From positions 1-64,000 of the forward strand of contig SUTF01000003.1 of the NCBI GenBank assembly GCA_015063005.1: 64,000 bases of DNA, written 5' to 3'. Below the pieces are notes generated by a model that searched no databases, was not told the origin of the DNA, and saw only the letters and a program-made list of their open reading frames with translations. Made by a program: the position numbers and the translations under genes. Shown piece after piece: positions 17,451-28,271 of the stretch. This DNA comes from Methanobrevibacter millerae (GTDB taxonomy: Archaea; Methanobacteriota; Methanobacteria; Methanobacteriales; Methanobacteriaceae). Position 1 is the first letter of the stretch; every line of letters begins with the position of its first letter.

Positions 17451-19913
17451 TCTAATTGTTATTTTATTCGATATTGTAGCACCATTTTCATACATGGATG
17501 TGATAATGTACTCGCCAGCCATCAGGTTAATGTTTAAGCGCGCAATTCCATTAGCATCAGTTGTCCTATTGTAAAATACACCATTGATGTTAAATATTAT
17601 AGTCTGATTTGCATAAAGTTTTCCCTGACCGTCAAGAAGAGTTACTTCGAATTTAGATCCGTCCCTGTATGACATTACCAGATCCTCGCCCTTAAGGATT
17701 GGAAGAACAGTGATTTTGTTTGATGCCATCAATCCATTGTAGTTGGCCGTAATGATATATGTTCCCGGATTCAGGTTAATGTTCATTTTAACATAACCTT
17801 GAGCATCAGATGTTCTGGTGTAGAACACTCCGTTGATATTAAACTCAACGCTAACTCCGGCACCAACAGGATTTCCCTGTCCGTCCAGAAGCCTGACTCT
17901 GTACTGGGAATCATTCTTATAATATTTAGTCAAATCATAATTCTCAACAATCGTCGTCAATACTTTTATTTTATTTGAATGCAGCTCACCATTTACCAGG
18001 TTCCTTGCAGTAATGATGTATTCGCCAGGATTCAGGTTAATGTTCATGCGGGCAACACCATCAGTAATACTTCTTGTGTAAAATACCCCATTAATATTGA
18101 ATTCAATGTTTCCACTAGCAATTTTGTCACCCTTAGTGTCAAGACAGGTAATGTAATATTGACTTGCATTCTTATGGTATTTAGTCAAATCATCACCATA
18201 CAATGTTGATATGACTTGAACCAATGCCTCACAGCTACTTTCAGCGCAACTACATTTAATCGTGTAATTTCCAGCACCCAAATTAATATTGATTGAGGCC
18301 ACACCATTGGAATCTGTAGTCCTCGTATAATCCTTACCGTTAATAGTGAAATTGACATCAATACCCGGAATCAGCCTACCCTTTCCATTGACAACAGTAG
18401 CAGTAAGCTTTTCAGGACCCCCAACATACTTGGCCAAATTCTGAACTGACAATGTGAAATTGGTGTCCCCGTCAACTATCAAAACACTATCCTTAACCTC
18501 AAGATACTCTACATCTGCAGAACCGGTTACATCATATATTCCCTCTTCAAGTTTACATTCATAATAATATCCAAATGATTTAGAATCATAATATAGTGTA
18601 ATATAATGAACTTTTCCAGTATCCCTATTGGTTAATTTGGCATTAACGTTCATGCCTGAATCAAATATTGCTACATTTTCGTCTTCATCCTGAAACTGGC
18701 ATAATTCAATTTTTGAATTTGGTGAAGCAGTCCCATTCTGGAAAACTAAAAATAAATTAAATCCTATATTTGATGGATCATAGATTTTGACATAATTATT
18801 AATGAAATTGGAACCATATATTTCACATTCACCATAAATTGCACCATTATACTTACCATGATACCATCCGCCATATTCTGCGAAATTATTGATGAAGTTA
18901 CCATTATATATTTTTGAATTTTCTTCATCATTTTCATCATAATAGATTGCACTGCCCTCATGAGCAGTGTTATTAACAAAATTAGAATTATGGATTTCAC
19001 TGCAACAATCTTCCAAGGTGGATATGGCACCGCCATCTCTTTCTGCATGATTATTAAAGAACACACTACTCAATATGTTAAAATTATTATCAACATATAA
19101 TGCACCACCATCCAATCCAGCAAAATTATCTTGGAAATAACAATCCGAAATAGTTAAAGGACAGTCTGTGTATACAGCCCCACCATCATCTCCTGCACGG
19201 TTATTGATGAATTTTGATTGTTTGATGCTGACAGTAGCTGGACTATCATCATCATAAGGCATATAGATTGCTCCAGCAAACATATCTACGACATAATTAT
19301 CCCTAAATTCACAGTCTATTATATCTGCACCATTAGAACAGACAACTGCACCAGCACCATCTTCTGCATGATTATTAATAAAATAAGAATTGCTCATTCT
19401 TGCATAATATGCATCAATTGCACCGCCGAATTGATTTGCATGGTTATCAATGAAATAACAATTATCAATTATCAAATTACCATAAGTAAGTATTGAACCT
19501 TGACAGATTGCCCCACCATGCGAATGAGATTGTCCATTCACAAATCTTATATTATTAAATGTTACAAAAGCCTCGGTATTAATTTCAAATATTCTTGAAG
19601 TCTTCAATCCATCAAGAGTATGCCCATTTCCATTAATGGTCAATGCCTTATCGATGCCTATCCCATATAAAGAGTCAACATCTGAATTATACCTATAATC
19701 ATTTTCCAGATTGATTGTTGAGCCTGCAGGAGCTTGTTTAATTTTATTTTGAAGAGTTGCAAATGTTCCATCATCAACACCCAACTCACTTTCCTGTGAA
19801 ACGCTTAATGTATCATCATCTGCTGTCTGATTTAAATCATCCGCTGCAGAAACTGCACTAATAGACACGACGAATAAAATCAGACAAATCACTATTAAAA
19901 ACTTTCTTCTCAT
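17445..19913 (-). CDS. Secreted adhesin-like protein: beta-helix plus Ig-like repeats
   Basis: 822 residues from the ATG at 19913 (GGGGG lies seven bases upstream; an in-frame ATG at 19943 lacks a site). Signal peptide RRKFLIVICLILFVVSISAV. Residues about 50-400 are beta-helix repeats (FINNHAEDGAGAVV, FINNRAGDDGGAVY). Residues about 480-822 are four Ig-like units with the FNINGVFYTR core. No membrane anchor. The last three units are almost identical to those of the adhesin at 1190 (for example the block around KYYKNDSQYRVRLLDGQGNP), which points to recent duplication or gene conversion. Confidence 0.85.
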   Translation of the reverse strand: MRRKFLIVICLILFVVSISAVSAADDLNQTADDDTLSVSQESELGVDDGTFATLQNKIKQAPAGSTINLENDYRYNSDVDSLYGIGIDKALTINGNGHTLDGLKTSRIFEINTEAFVTFNNIRFVNGQSHSHGGAICQGSILTYGNLIIDNCYFIDNHANQFGGAIDAYYARMSNSYFINNHAEDGAGAVVCSNGADIIDCEFRDNYVVDMFAGAIYMPYDDDSPATVSIKQSKFINNRAGDDGGAVYTDCPLTISDCYFQDNFAGLDGGALYVDNNFNILSSVFFNNHAERDGGAISTLEDCCSEIHNSNFVNNTAHEGSAIYYDENDEENSKIYNGNFINNFAEYGGWYHGKYNGAIYGECEIYGSNFINNYVKIYDPSNIGFNLFLVFQNGTASPNSKIELCQFQDEDENVAIFDSGMNVNAKLTNRDTGKVHYITLYYDSKSFGYYYECKLEEGIYDVTGSADVEYLEVKDSVLIVDGDTNFTLSVQNLAKYVGGPEKLTATVVNGKGRLIPGIDVNFTINGKDYTRTTDSNGVASININLGAGNYTIKCSCAESSCEALVQVISTLYGDDLTKYHKNASQYYITCLDTKGDKIASGNIEFNINGVFYTRSITDGVARMNINLNPGEYIITARNLVNGELHSNKIKVLTTIVENYDLTKYYKNDSQYRVRLLDGQGNPVGAGVSVEFNINGVFYTRTSDAQGYVKMNINLNPGTYIITANYNGLMASNKITVLPILKGEDLVMSYRDGSKFEVTLLDGQGKLYANQTIIFNINGVFYNRTTDANGIARLNINLMAGEYIITSMYENGATISNKITIRS

Positions 19914-20328
19914 AATTTTCCCCCATTTTAAACCGTTAATCAAAAAATGTCTAAAATATAGTTAAAATTTTATCAAAAGATATATAAATATATGGCGATT
20001 TAAAAATAAAAAAAACTTTTTTTGAAAAAATTCTGAAAATAAGAATAGAAATTATTCTATAAAAAGGTATAGTATATTTTTTTTAAATTTTGTTTATTTT
20101 TTTATAATACTAAATATTTTTTACACCTATTATTATCAAATTATGCGAACGCTTTTAAATATAATTTTAATCAATTTCGGCTTTAAATATGTGGTAAAAC
20201 TTATTATAATAAATTTTAATTTAGTTTGATATGATGTAAGAAATTAATTGCCCCTTAATTAAGTCTTAACTAAATCTTAATTAAATCTTAGTATTATAAT
20301 ATTTAATCATTAATGAAAATATAATTAC
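19914..20328. promoter_or_regulatory. Divergent intergenic region between adhesin and winged-helix gene
   Basis: Carries the promoter of the minus-strand adhesin (TATA-like TTTATATA around 19979-19990 read on the minus strand) and, toward the right, the 11-bp tandem repeats listed separately. The middle is A/T runs with nothing else recognised. Confidence 0.45.
20254..20297 (+). promoter_or_regulatory. Tandem 11-bp repeats, probable operator
   Basis: CTTAATTAAGT (20254-20264), CTTAACTAAAT (20265-20275), CTTAATTAAAT (20276-20286), then a partial CTTAG at 20287. The units are exactly contiguous with an 11-bp period, about one helical turn. They abut the AT-rich TATA-like stretch at about 20292-20306, 25-30 bases before the ATG at 20329. 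A repressor binding all units would cover the promoter. Confidence 0.55.
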
Positions 20329-20607
20329 ATGTCATGTGATAATGATCAAGAATTCATAGATGCTGTATCATTTGCACAATCAGGTATAAATAGAAGTAAA
20401 GTTATGAAGACCATTGAAAAATCAATGAAAATGCCTTCCCAAATAGCTGCAGAATTAGATTTAAGACAAAGCCAAATATCAACAACACTATCTGAGTTAA
20501 AAAGTGCAAATCTAGTAGTCTGTTTAAATGAAGAGAAAAAAAGAGGCAGATTATACAAACTTACAGACTTAGGATTAAGAGTTTATGAATTCATAACTGA
20601 TGAGTAA
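20329..20607 (+). CDS. Winged-helix transcriptional regulator (ArsR/MarR-like)
   Basis: 92 residues. After a short N-terminal helix it has KTIEKSMKMPSQIAAELDLR then QSQISTTLSELKSANLVVCL (helix-turn-helix) and the wing EEKKRGRLYKLTDLGLRVY. No effector domain. The TATA-like element lies so close to the ATG, with no ribosome binding site, that a leaderless transcript is likely. It lies between two large adhesin genes, and three 11-bp repeats precede it; autoregulation, and perhaps control of the adhesins, is a reasonable inference. Confidence 0.8.
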   Translation: MSCDNDQEFIDAVSFAQSGINRSKVMKTIEKSMKMPSQIAAELDLRQSQISTTLSELKSANLVVCLNEEKKRGRLYKLTDLGLRVYEFITDE

Positions 20608-20671
20608 TATACTTATTTTTAATATAACTCTTTTAATACAGACTAAGTTTATATAATAACTAATTTTTCAA

Positions 20672-20720
20672 AGCTATTGTTTTTTAATTGATTGATTCAA
20701 TAGCTACCCTTTATTTTTTC
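20672..20720 (+). terminator. Hairpin terminator
   Basis: AGCTATTG (20672-20679) pairs with CAATAGCT (20698-20705), followed by a T-rich stretch to about 20720. Probably ends the winged-helix transcript. The rest of the gap to 20888 is AT-rich; GGTGAGTGATTTGA precedes the next ATG. Confidence 0.5.
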
Positions 20721-20888
20721 TTTAATGCATTAATATTGGTTATCTTGTTTTAGAAAATGAAATTCATTTTGTTTACTTTTAATTTTTATTATTACCACAT
20801 TTTATATATTAAAAAAATAATAAATATTCATATCCTTTTTCTCTCTAACAAACACATTCGAGGTATTATATAATGGTGAGTGATTTGA

Positions 20889-23800
20889 ATGAAAAATAAA
20901 TTATTTTTAATATTTATTTGTTTGATTTTATTATCAATTTCCACTGTTTCTGCTGGTGATATAAATCAAACAAACATTGATGAAATTGATAATTCTGTTT
21001 TATCAACAAGTAATGATGTTATTGTGGATACAATATCTGCAAGTGAAAATGATAATTTAACGAGTAAAAGTGAACACATTGATGCGAATATTTTAAATAG
21101 TAATTTTGACTTTAATACGTTAAAACCAACTTTTAAGTTTATTTCTATTAAAAGTAATTCTAATGATTATAATTATAATTTTATAACTTCTGTTAGTGAT
21201 ACTGGAAGGTATAATGTAAAATATGTTTTAACTAGTGTTGATGGCAATAAAGTGGTTTTAAATAATTTAACTAATCAAATTATTAGTTATACTTTAACAA
21301 AACCTTTGAAAAATTTGGATGTATCTGTTGAAGGATATGAAATTCAATTTGACTATCCTCTTACTGCATTGAAATTAATATTGGATTATACTTCTCCAAG
21401 TGATTATATAACCTTGTCTCATGATTATTCTTGGGTTGATGGTATTGATACTTGCACTGCTGGGGGGTATTTCTTCAGCTTTAATAATAAAATTATAGAT
21501 GGAAACGGATATACAATTAATGGATTATCCGAAACTACTTTTAAAAAGGATTTTGGACCTGTACCTAAACTCAATTACCATGATTGGAATTTAATAAACT
21601 TGGGAAATAATGCAATATTAAAAAATATTAATTTAATCAACTTTACATATGATAAATATGGATATGTTAATGGTGGTATGATATATGTATCAGGCACTAA
21701 TGTTACATTAAGCAATGTGAATATAACAAATGCCGTGAATACTGCATATTCTTATGAAACTGAAAGTGGATATGGTGGTGCTATTATTTGGGATGGTAAT
21801 GGTGGTTTAATTGATAAATGTAATATTATTAACTGTCATGGAGGACAGTATGGGACTGTAACTATCCTAAAAGACAATATTGTTATGAATAATTGCGTAA
21901 TAGATAATGCGAGCGTGGCAAATTGGATTGATGAATCTATTGGTGCAGCTGCTATTCGATGGGATGGTAATAATGGAACTCTTATAAATACCCTTGTTAA
22001 AAACTCAAAACGAAGTGATAGTGTACCTAACAATCAATACCGAGGCACAGTTTCTTTTACAAAAAAACCTAATTTGATTGAAAATGTCATTATTACCAAT
22101 TCATCAATTGGTCCGGATTTGATGGTTCTTGGAATGCCTGTTGAAGATTATATGGGAAAAAATGTGCAATTCGAATCAGATTTCATAAAACTCACACCGG
22201 AAACAATCACTTTGAATAACAATATATTCACTGTAAAGTCTGTTCGTTCAGGAACAGTAACCTATGTCATTGACGATAAAATTACAAAAACCACTTCAGT
22301 TGATAAAAATGGACAATTCATATTAGATTACAGTTTTAACCCTTCACAAAACTATCTAATCAAAGTAACTTACAATGGAAATAAGTATTACAATTCTTAC
22401 ACTAAATATTTTGGATATAATATTGGAAATTCAGAGTCATTTGCTTCATTTACAGATTTATATAATCTTATTTCTTCCTCATCCAGTTCAATTATTGATT
22501 TAGAAAAAAATTATGTTTATGATCCAATTAAAGATTCGGATTTAGCCAATGGAATTATCATATCAAAGGATATCACAATCAATGGTAATAATCATTATAT
22601 TGATGCAGACTATAATCCGGTTAGAATTTTCACGACAAATGTTAATATTGTTTTGAACAATCTGACTTTTAAAAATTCTCGTCTTAACAGTTCAGGCAAT
22701 GCAATTTTAGCAAACAATGCAATATCTATTAATTATTGTACTTTTGATAATAATTGGGCTTCAGGTCAAATTGGAGGTGCAGTTAATTTAAATGGTGGAA
22801 ATTCCTATGTTAAATATTGTACTTTTACAAATAATAAAGCTAAAACAGGTGCGGCTATTGCAATCAACAGCGAAAATAATTATATATTATATTCACTATT
22901 TAAAGGCAATGAAAAGGATTATGGGGGAAATATGGATTATGGCAGTGCCATTTCACTAGCGAAAGGAAAAACTTCTTATGTAAACAATAATGCTCTTTTA
23001 GACTACCGCCCACTAAACCAGATATCAAACAGCTACTGTCGCAACAACTGGTATGGTAGCAATGACCTACCTGATTCCAGTGAGGATGGTGCGCCAAGCA
23101 TTCCAAATTATCTGAAAGCCGATTTGGATTATACAATCAAAAAGAATGTTTTAACAGCGAAAATATTGTTCACAGAGTCAGATACAGGTAAAATAGTTGA
23201 TGTTGATTTCCAAAGACCTGTTTATTATATAATAAATTCAAATCTAACAGTTTCAGATACATCAAATTCAATTTCATATCAGATAAATGGTAATACTCAT
23301 ATTAATGCTTTAGTTGACAATCAAAGATTAACAGTTAACCAAGGTAATTTGTGGTATGTAAATGGAAGTGTAAGTAGCTCCGGCAGTGGAAATGAGTCTA
23401 GCCCATATAAAACATTGAAATATGCTATTAATAATGCAGAGGATGGAGATACAATATATGTTGCTCCTGGAATTTACACTGGCAGTAGTAATGTTGGACT
23501 AACTATTTCAAAAGCAGTGACTATTGAACGGTGGGGAGATACTGGTGAAGTAATATTTGATGGTCAACAAAATAATTATGGAATATTTACTTTGAATTCA
23601 AACATAATTATTTCTTCCATAACATTTATGAATTCAACAAAAAGATATGGAGGAGCCATTACTATCAACAAAGATTCAATTATTATTGAGTCTATTTTCA
23701 TGAATAACAATGCATCAGAGGATGGCGGTGCAATCTACATAACTTCTGGTGGAGCTAATATACTTAATTCAAAATTCATCAATAACCATGCAACATATAA

Positions 23801-26800
23801 TGGTGGTGCAATTGCCGGCGATAATATAAATATGACCATTTGTAATTCAATTTTTGAAAACAATACTGCTGCTAAAGGTGGTGCAATAAATGGTGAAGGT
23901 AGTGAATCTTACATTAATGTTATTGATTCAATATTCCAAAATAATATTGCTGATTCCTATGGTGGTGCTTTAGCATCTAATGGTGAAGGAAATGTTGCTT
24001 ATTCATCATTTATTAATAATATAGCAGTTCTTGGTGGGGGTGCAGTGTATATTTGGGGTAATTCCCATTACATCACCAATTCATTGTTTATCAATAATTA
24101 TGCTACATATGGTGGTGCAATTATTAATTTGTATGCTGATTTATTTTTAGATAATTCACATTTTAACAATAATAATGCTTTTGCCTTTGGTGGTGCAGTA
24201 TATAAAAGCTATGGTGATTTACTAATATTTAAAAGTGATTTTTCAAATAACTATGCATATTATGATGGTGGAGCTGCATATGTTCATAAAAATATTTCAT
24301 CTGTTTTTGAATCTTTGTTTAAAAGAAATATGGCAAATTATGGTGGTGGGGCTATTCATTCAATTTCCAGTAACCTCTCTTATTCAGGTTCATATATGTT
24401 AAATAATATTTCCACCAGTTCAAATGGATATATTTATACTGAATATATCAATTCATTTATAGATTTTGGTAATTATACCATGGTTGTAGCTAATACCAGC
24501 AATTATAATGGAAAATTACCTTCATATTTCAATTTGGTTGACAATGGATGGGACACATCAGTTAAAAACCAAGGTGATTTGGATATTTGTTGGGATTATT
24601 CAGTTATTGCAACAGTTGAAACTGCAATCAAAAAAGCAACAGGTATTGAAGTTGATTTATCTGAAAATAATGTTAAAAATTTAATTTCAAAATATTCAAT
24701 GTATGGAACAAGTCGTGAACCTAATGAGGGAGGAACTGATTGGGAAGCTCTTTCATATCTTGCAAATTCTTTAGGTCCAGTTTTTGAAAATACTGATTCT
24801 ATTAGTGCTTTTGGTTTTTCACCACTTTTAAAAAAGGTGTTCCATATCTCCAATATTGGTTTAGCAGAAAGATCTCGCAGTAATCCTCTTGATAATGATG
24901 AAGTTAAAGAAGCAATTATTAAATATGGTGCCGTTAAAGCAAGTATTAGTATGGATGATAGTTATAAAGGAAACTATAATTATTATCATAGTCGTAATAT
25001 TATTACTAATCATGCTGTAGCTATTGTCGGATGGGATGATAATTATCCTGTTAGTAATTTCCCCGATGGCTGTCCTGGTAAAGGTGCATGGATTGTTAAA
25101 AATAGCTGGGGACCAGACTGGTGTGATGATGGATATTTCCATGTATCATATTATGATCAGTCATTTGCATGGATAGAATTATATTATATCATGTTTAATG
25201 ATACAATAAGATATGATCGTGTTTATCAATATGATTTTTCCAACAGATATTCTATGCAATATGCTTCTTATTATAAAAATGTTTACAATAGTGTTAAAAA
25301 TGAAGCTTTATCTGGATTTTCTACCTATTTTGATAAAGCATTAAACTGGGAAGTTTTTGTTTATGTGGGTGATGAATTGAGACATATTCAAAACGGAAGT
25401 TCTATATCTGCTGGTTATTTTACTTTCAATTTTGATAAAAAAATACCTGTAAGCAAAGGTGAACAATTCACTGTTTGTTTAAAAGTAAATAATACAATAA
25501 TTCCCTATGTTTATAAAAGTGATTTAAATAGCAATCCTGGTGATGCAGGCATATCTTATTATAGTATGGATGGTAAAACTTGGATAGATCTTGATACAGC
25601 TAATGAGGTAGCATGTTTAAAGGTATTTACACAAAATATGAATGGATCATTAATTAAAATTAATCCAATTGCTAATGTGACTTATAATAGCCCGATAACT
25701 GTCGGATTTGACATTGAAAATAAAACTAAAGTAAGTTATATTGTTAAAAATAATGAAGAAAAAGTAATAATAAATAAAACATATTTAATAGGTAAAAATC
25801 AGATTATACTTTCCAATTTGGCTGTAGGAGATTATATCATAACAATTTTCAATGAAGCTAATGAAAAATTCACAGGCGATGTCAAATCTGCAGCTTTCAC
25901 AATAAATAAGGCAATAAATAATGTTGAAGTAATTGTTGACAATAAAATTCTGCCTGGGGATGTTATAGTTAAAGTAAATGCAGATATTAATGGTATTTAT
26001 AATGTAAGTATTGGTGATAAATCTGTTAATGTAAATGTTAAATCAGGATATGGTGAAAATATAATATCATTACCTGCTAATTTAAATTATGTTACTAATA
26101 CATCATGTGATACTCAAAACTATACTGTAAACATTAAAGAAGCAAAATTCAATGTAACAAAAAGTATTAATAATATAAAAATTATGGTTGAAAACACCAC
26201 TTATCCAAATAATGTTACAATTAAACTCACAGCGGACATTAAAGGTACATATATTGTAGATATTAATGGAACTGAATACGAGTTGATTGTTAAAAATAAT
26301 GGGGAAACAGTATCTAAAAGCATACTTTTAGCTCCAAATAATTATTTAGCAAACATTACAAAATATTATCATGATATTTATGATGCAAAAATTACAACAA
26401 GTAATTTTAAAGTTACTGGATTAAATATTATTAATATCTCTGCTTCTGACGTTATTAAGAGTTATGGTGATTCTGATCAATTTATTGTAACTTTAACTAA
26501 GGATGGTTCTCCATTTTCTAATGCTGAAGTAAAAATTAGTTTAAATGGAAATACTTATTATAGAACAACTGATGATGATGGTAAGGTTTATTTATCTATT
26601 TATTTGGATAGTGGTGTTTATAATGCTGTGATTACTTATTTGGGTAGTGGTCTTGTTCCTGCTAAAGTTGTTAAAATTACTGTTAAAGCATTAGATACCG
26701 AGACTGAATTGTCTTATGTTAAAAATAGTAGGGATAGTGTTACTTTGATGGCTGATGTTAATCAAGCATCTGTTTCAGGAAATATTGTGTTTGATGTTAA

Positions 26801-27971
26801 TGGTAAAGAATATGTAAGTGAAATTAGTAATTCAAAAGCATCTTATACATTATATGGTCTTGAATCTGGTTTATATACGGTTAAAGCATACTATGGTGGT
26901 GATATTAATCATGAATCTTCTACTTCAAATATTGTTTCATTCACTATAGATAGTAATAAAGTTAATATTTCCGCTCCAGACTTAATAAAATATTATAATG
27001 GAAATGAAAGATTTGTTGTGATTCTAAAAGACAAAGACAACAAAGCAATAGTTGATGAAAAGGTTTCTATTACTATTAATGGTATGGAATATACTAGAAC
27101 TACTAATAGTAATGGTGAGGCGTCTATGGCTATTAATTTAAACTGTGGGGTATATCCTGTTACAACTGAATATAAAGACCAAAAAATTGATTCTAAAGTA
27201 ACTGTGATATCAACTATCTTGGGTAAAGATATTACAAAAATATTTAGAAATGATACTCAATATTATGCTACCTTTTTAGATAATAAAGGTAATTTCTTAA
27301 AAAATAAAGATGTTACTTTCAATATTAATGGAGTATTTTATACTAGAACTACCAACGATAAAGGGGTTGCTAAGCTTAATATTAATTTGGGTCAAGGGGA
27401 TTATATTATAACTGCTAAAAATCCTGTCACTGGTGAACAAAGATCTAATATTGTTAAAGTATTGCCATCAATCATTGAGAACAATGATATAACCAAATAT
27501 TATAAAAATGACACACAATATCTTGTTAAAGTTTTAAATTTAGATGGTAGTGTTGCAGGTGCTGGTGTTAATGTAACCTTTAACATTAATGGAGTATTTT
27601 ACACTAGAACAACTAACGCTTCAGGCTATGCTAAATTAAATATTAACTTAGCTCCAGGAGAATATATAATCACTGCAGAATATAATGGTCTTAAAGTATC
27701 AAATAAAATTAAAGTATTACCTGTTTTATCCGCTGGAGATTTAAGTATGTCTTTCAGAGATGGTTCTAAATTTGAAGCTAAATTACTTGATGGTCAAGGT
27801 AATGTATATGCAAGCCAAACAATCAAGTTCAACATTAATGGAGTATTTTATGGTAGAACCACTGATGCAAATGGTATAGCTAAATTAAATATTAATTTAA
27901 TGTCTGGTAAATACATTATTACTTCCATGTATAATGGTGCTGCAATAGCTAATGAGATTACAATAAGTTAA
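20889..27971 (+). CDS. Giant adhesin-like protein with embedded papain-like (C1) peptidase
   Basis: 2360 residues. Signal peptide at 1-22 (FLIFICLILLSISTVSA). Two beta-helix regions: about 190-720 and 800-1190, the second full of FINNHATYNGGAIAG-type units. A C1 peptidase domain follows at about 1215-1450, with oxyanion Gln and catalytic Cys in VKNQGDLDICWDYS, His in NHAVAIVGWDD, and Asn in WIVKNSWGPDW. Linker beta-sandwich domains follow, then five or six Ig-like units with FNINGVFYTR cores to the end. No membrane anchor. It presumably sits on or near the pseudomurein surface. The peptidase may cleave host, bacterial or its own polypeptide; the substrate is unknown. Confidence 0.85.
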   Translation: MKNKLFLIFICLILLSISTVSAGDINQTNIDEIDNSVLSTSNDVIVDTISASENDNLTSKSEHIDANILNSNFDFNTLKPTFKFISIKSNSNDYNYNFITSVSDTGRYNVKYVLTSVDGNKVVLNNLTNQIISYTLTKPLKNLDVSVEGYEIQFDYPLTALKLILDYTSPSDYITLSHDYSWVDGIDTCTAGGYFFSFNNKIIDGNGYTINGLSETTFKKDFGPVPKLNYHDWNLINLGNNAILKNINLINFTYDKYGYVNGGMIYVSGTNVTLSNVNITNAVNTAYSYETESGYGGAIIWDGNGGLIDKCNIINCHGGQYGTVTILKDNIVMNNCVIDNASVANWIDESIGAAAIRWDGNNGTLINTLVKNSKRSDSVPNNQYRGTVSFTKKPNLIENVIITNSSIGPDLMVLGMPVEDYMGKNVQFESDFIKLTPETITLNNNIFTVKSVRSGTVTYVIDDKITKTTSVDKNGQFILDYSFNPSQNYLIKVTYNGNKYYNSYTKYFGYNIGNSESFASFTDLYNLISSSSSSIIDLEKNYVYDPIKDSDLANGIIISKDITINGNNHYIDADYNPVRIFTTNVNIVLNNLTFKNSRLNSSGNAILANNAISINYCTFDNNWASGQIGGAVNLNGGNSYVKYCTFTNNKAKTGAAIAINSENNYILYSLFKGNEKDYGGNMDYGSAISLAKGKTSYVNNNALLDYRPLNQISNSYCRNNWYGSNDLPDSSEDGAPSIPNYLKADLDYTIKKNVLTAKILFTESDTGKIVDVDFQRPVYYIINSNLTVSDTSNSISYQINGNTHINALVDNQRLTVNQGNLWYVNGSVSSSGSGNESSPYKTLKYAINNAEDGDTIYVAPGIYTGSSNVGLTISKAVTIERWGDTGEVIFDGQQNNYGIFTLNSNIIISSITFMNSTKRYGGAITINKDSIIIESIFMNNNASEDGGAIYITSGGANILNSKFINNHATYNGGAIAGDNINMTICNSIFENNTAAKGGAINGEGSESYINVIDSIFQNNIADSYGGALASNGEGNVAYSSFINNIAVLGGGAVYIWGNSHYITNSLFINNYATYGGAIINLYADLFLDNSHFNNNNAFAFGGAVYKSYGDLLIFKSDFSNNYAYYDGGAAYVHKNISSVFESLFKRNMANYGGGAIHSISSNLSYSGSYMLNNISTSSNGYIYTEYINSFIDFGNYTMVVANTSNYNGKLPSYFNLVDNGWDTSVKNQGDLDICWDYSVIATVETAIKKATGIEVDLSENNVKNLISKYSMYGTSREPNEGGTDWEALSYLANSLGPVFENTDSISAFGFSPLLKKVFHISNIGLAERSRSNPLDNDEVKEAIIKYGAVKASISMDDSYKGNYNYYHSRNIITNHAVAIVGWDDNYPVSNFPDGCPGKGAWIVKNSWGPDWCDDGYFHVSYYDQSFAWIELYYIMFNDTIRYDRVYQYDFSNRYSMQYASYYKNVYNSVKNEALSGFSTYFDKALNWEVFVYVGDELRHIQNGSSISAGYFTFNFDKKIPVSKGEQFTVCLKVNNTIIPYVYKSDLNSNPGDAGISYYSMDGKTWIDLDTANEVACLKVFTQNMNGSLIKINPIANVTYNSPITVGFDIENKTKVSYIVKNNEEKVIINKTYLIGKNQIILSNLAVGDYIITIFNEANEKFTGDVKSAAFTINKAINNVEVIVDNKILPGDVIVKVNADINGIYNVSIGDKSVNVNVKSGYGENIISLPANLNYVTNTSCDTQNYTVNIKEAKFNVTKSINNIKIMVENTTYPNNVTIKLTADIKGTYIVDINGTEYELIVKNNGETVSKSILLAPNNYLANITKYYHDIYDAKITTSNFKVTGLNIINISASDVIKSYGDSDQFIVTLTKDGSPFSNAEVKISLNGNTYYRTTDDDGKVYLSIYLDSGVYNAVITYLGSGLVPAKVVKITVKALDTETELSYVKNSRDSVTLMADVNQASVSGNIVFDVNGKEYVSEISNSKASYTLYGLESGLYTVKAYYGGDINHESSTSNIVSFTIDSNKVNISAPDLIKYYNGNERFVVILKDKDNKAIVDEKVSITINGMEYTRTTNSNGEASMAINLNCGVYPVTTEYKDQKIDSKVTVISTILGKDITKIFRNDTQYYATFLDNKGNFLKNKDVTFNINGVFYTRTTNDKGVAKLNINLGQGDYIITAKNPVTGEQRSNIVKVLPSIIENNDITKYYKNDTQYLVKVLNLDGSVAGAGVNVTFNINGVFYTRTTNASGYAKLNINLAPGEYIITAEYNGLKVSNKIKVLPVLSAGDLSMSFRDGSKFEAKLLDGQGNVYASQTIKFNINGVFYGRTTDANGIAKLNINLMSGKYIITSMYNGAAIANEITIS

Positions 27972-27982
27972 ACATTTTTTTT

Positions 27983-28012
27983 TTGAGAATATGTATTATT
28001 CTCAATTTTTAT
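27983..28012 (+). terminator. Hairpin terminator of the giant adhesin gene
   Basis: TTGAGAAT (27983-27990) pairs with ATTCTCAA (27998-28005), followed by TTTTT. The stop codon is 10 bases upstream. Confidence 0.7.
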
Positions 28013-28097
28013 TTTTTAAATTTAAATATACTATTTATAATCTGTATACTTAAGAATTAAGAAAATATCTTACTAAATACTATTTAGGAGTTAATAT

Positions 28098-28271
28098 ATG
28101 AAGGATTTAAAAAATATTCACGTTACATTAAATATTACTGATGAAAATGAGGATCCTGAATTTCATTTTTTTAAAATTGATGATTATTCAATAATGATAG
28201 TTATTGGTGATAATTATGATTTTAATTTTGATGAGATTAAGGAAAATGTAAAAAAACATTCAAATGAGTAA
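28098..28271 (+). CDS. Small acidic protein, 57 residues
   Basis: MKDLKNIHVTLNITDENEDP, then FHFFKIDDYSIMIVIGDNYD and an acidic/lysine-rich end. AGGAG lies seven bases before the ATG. No membrane helix, no cysteine. Unrecognised. It precedes another small gene (28497) and a broken radical SAM gene (28744), and could belong to the same former operon. Confidence 0.55.
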   Translation: MKDLKNIHVTLNITDENEDPEFHFFKIDDYSIMIVIGDNYDFNFDEIKENVKKHSNE

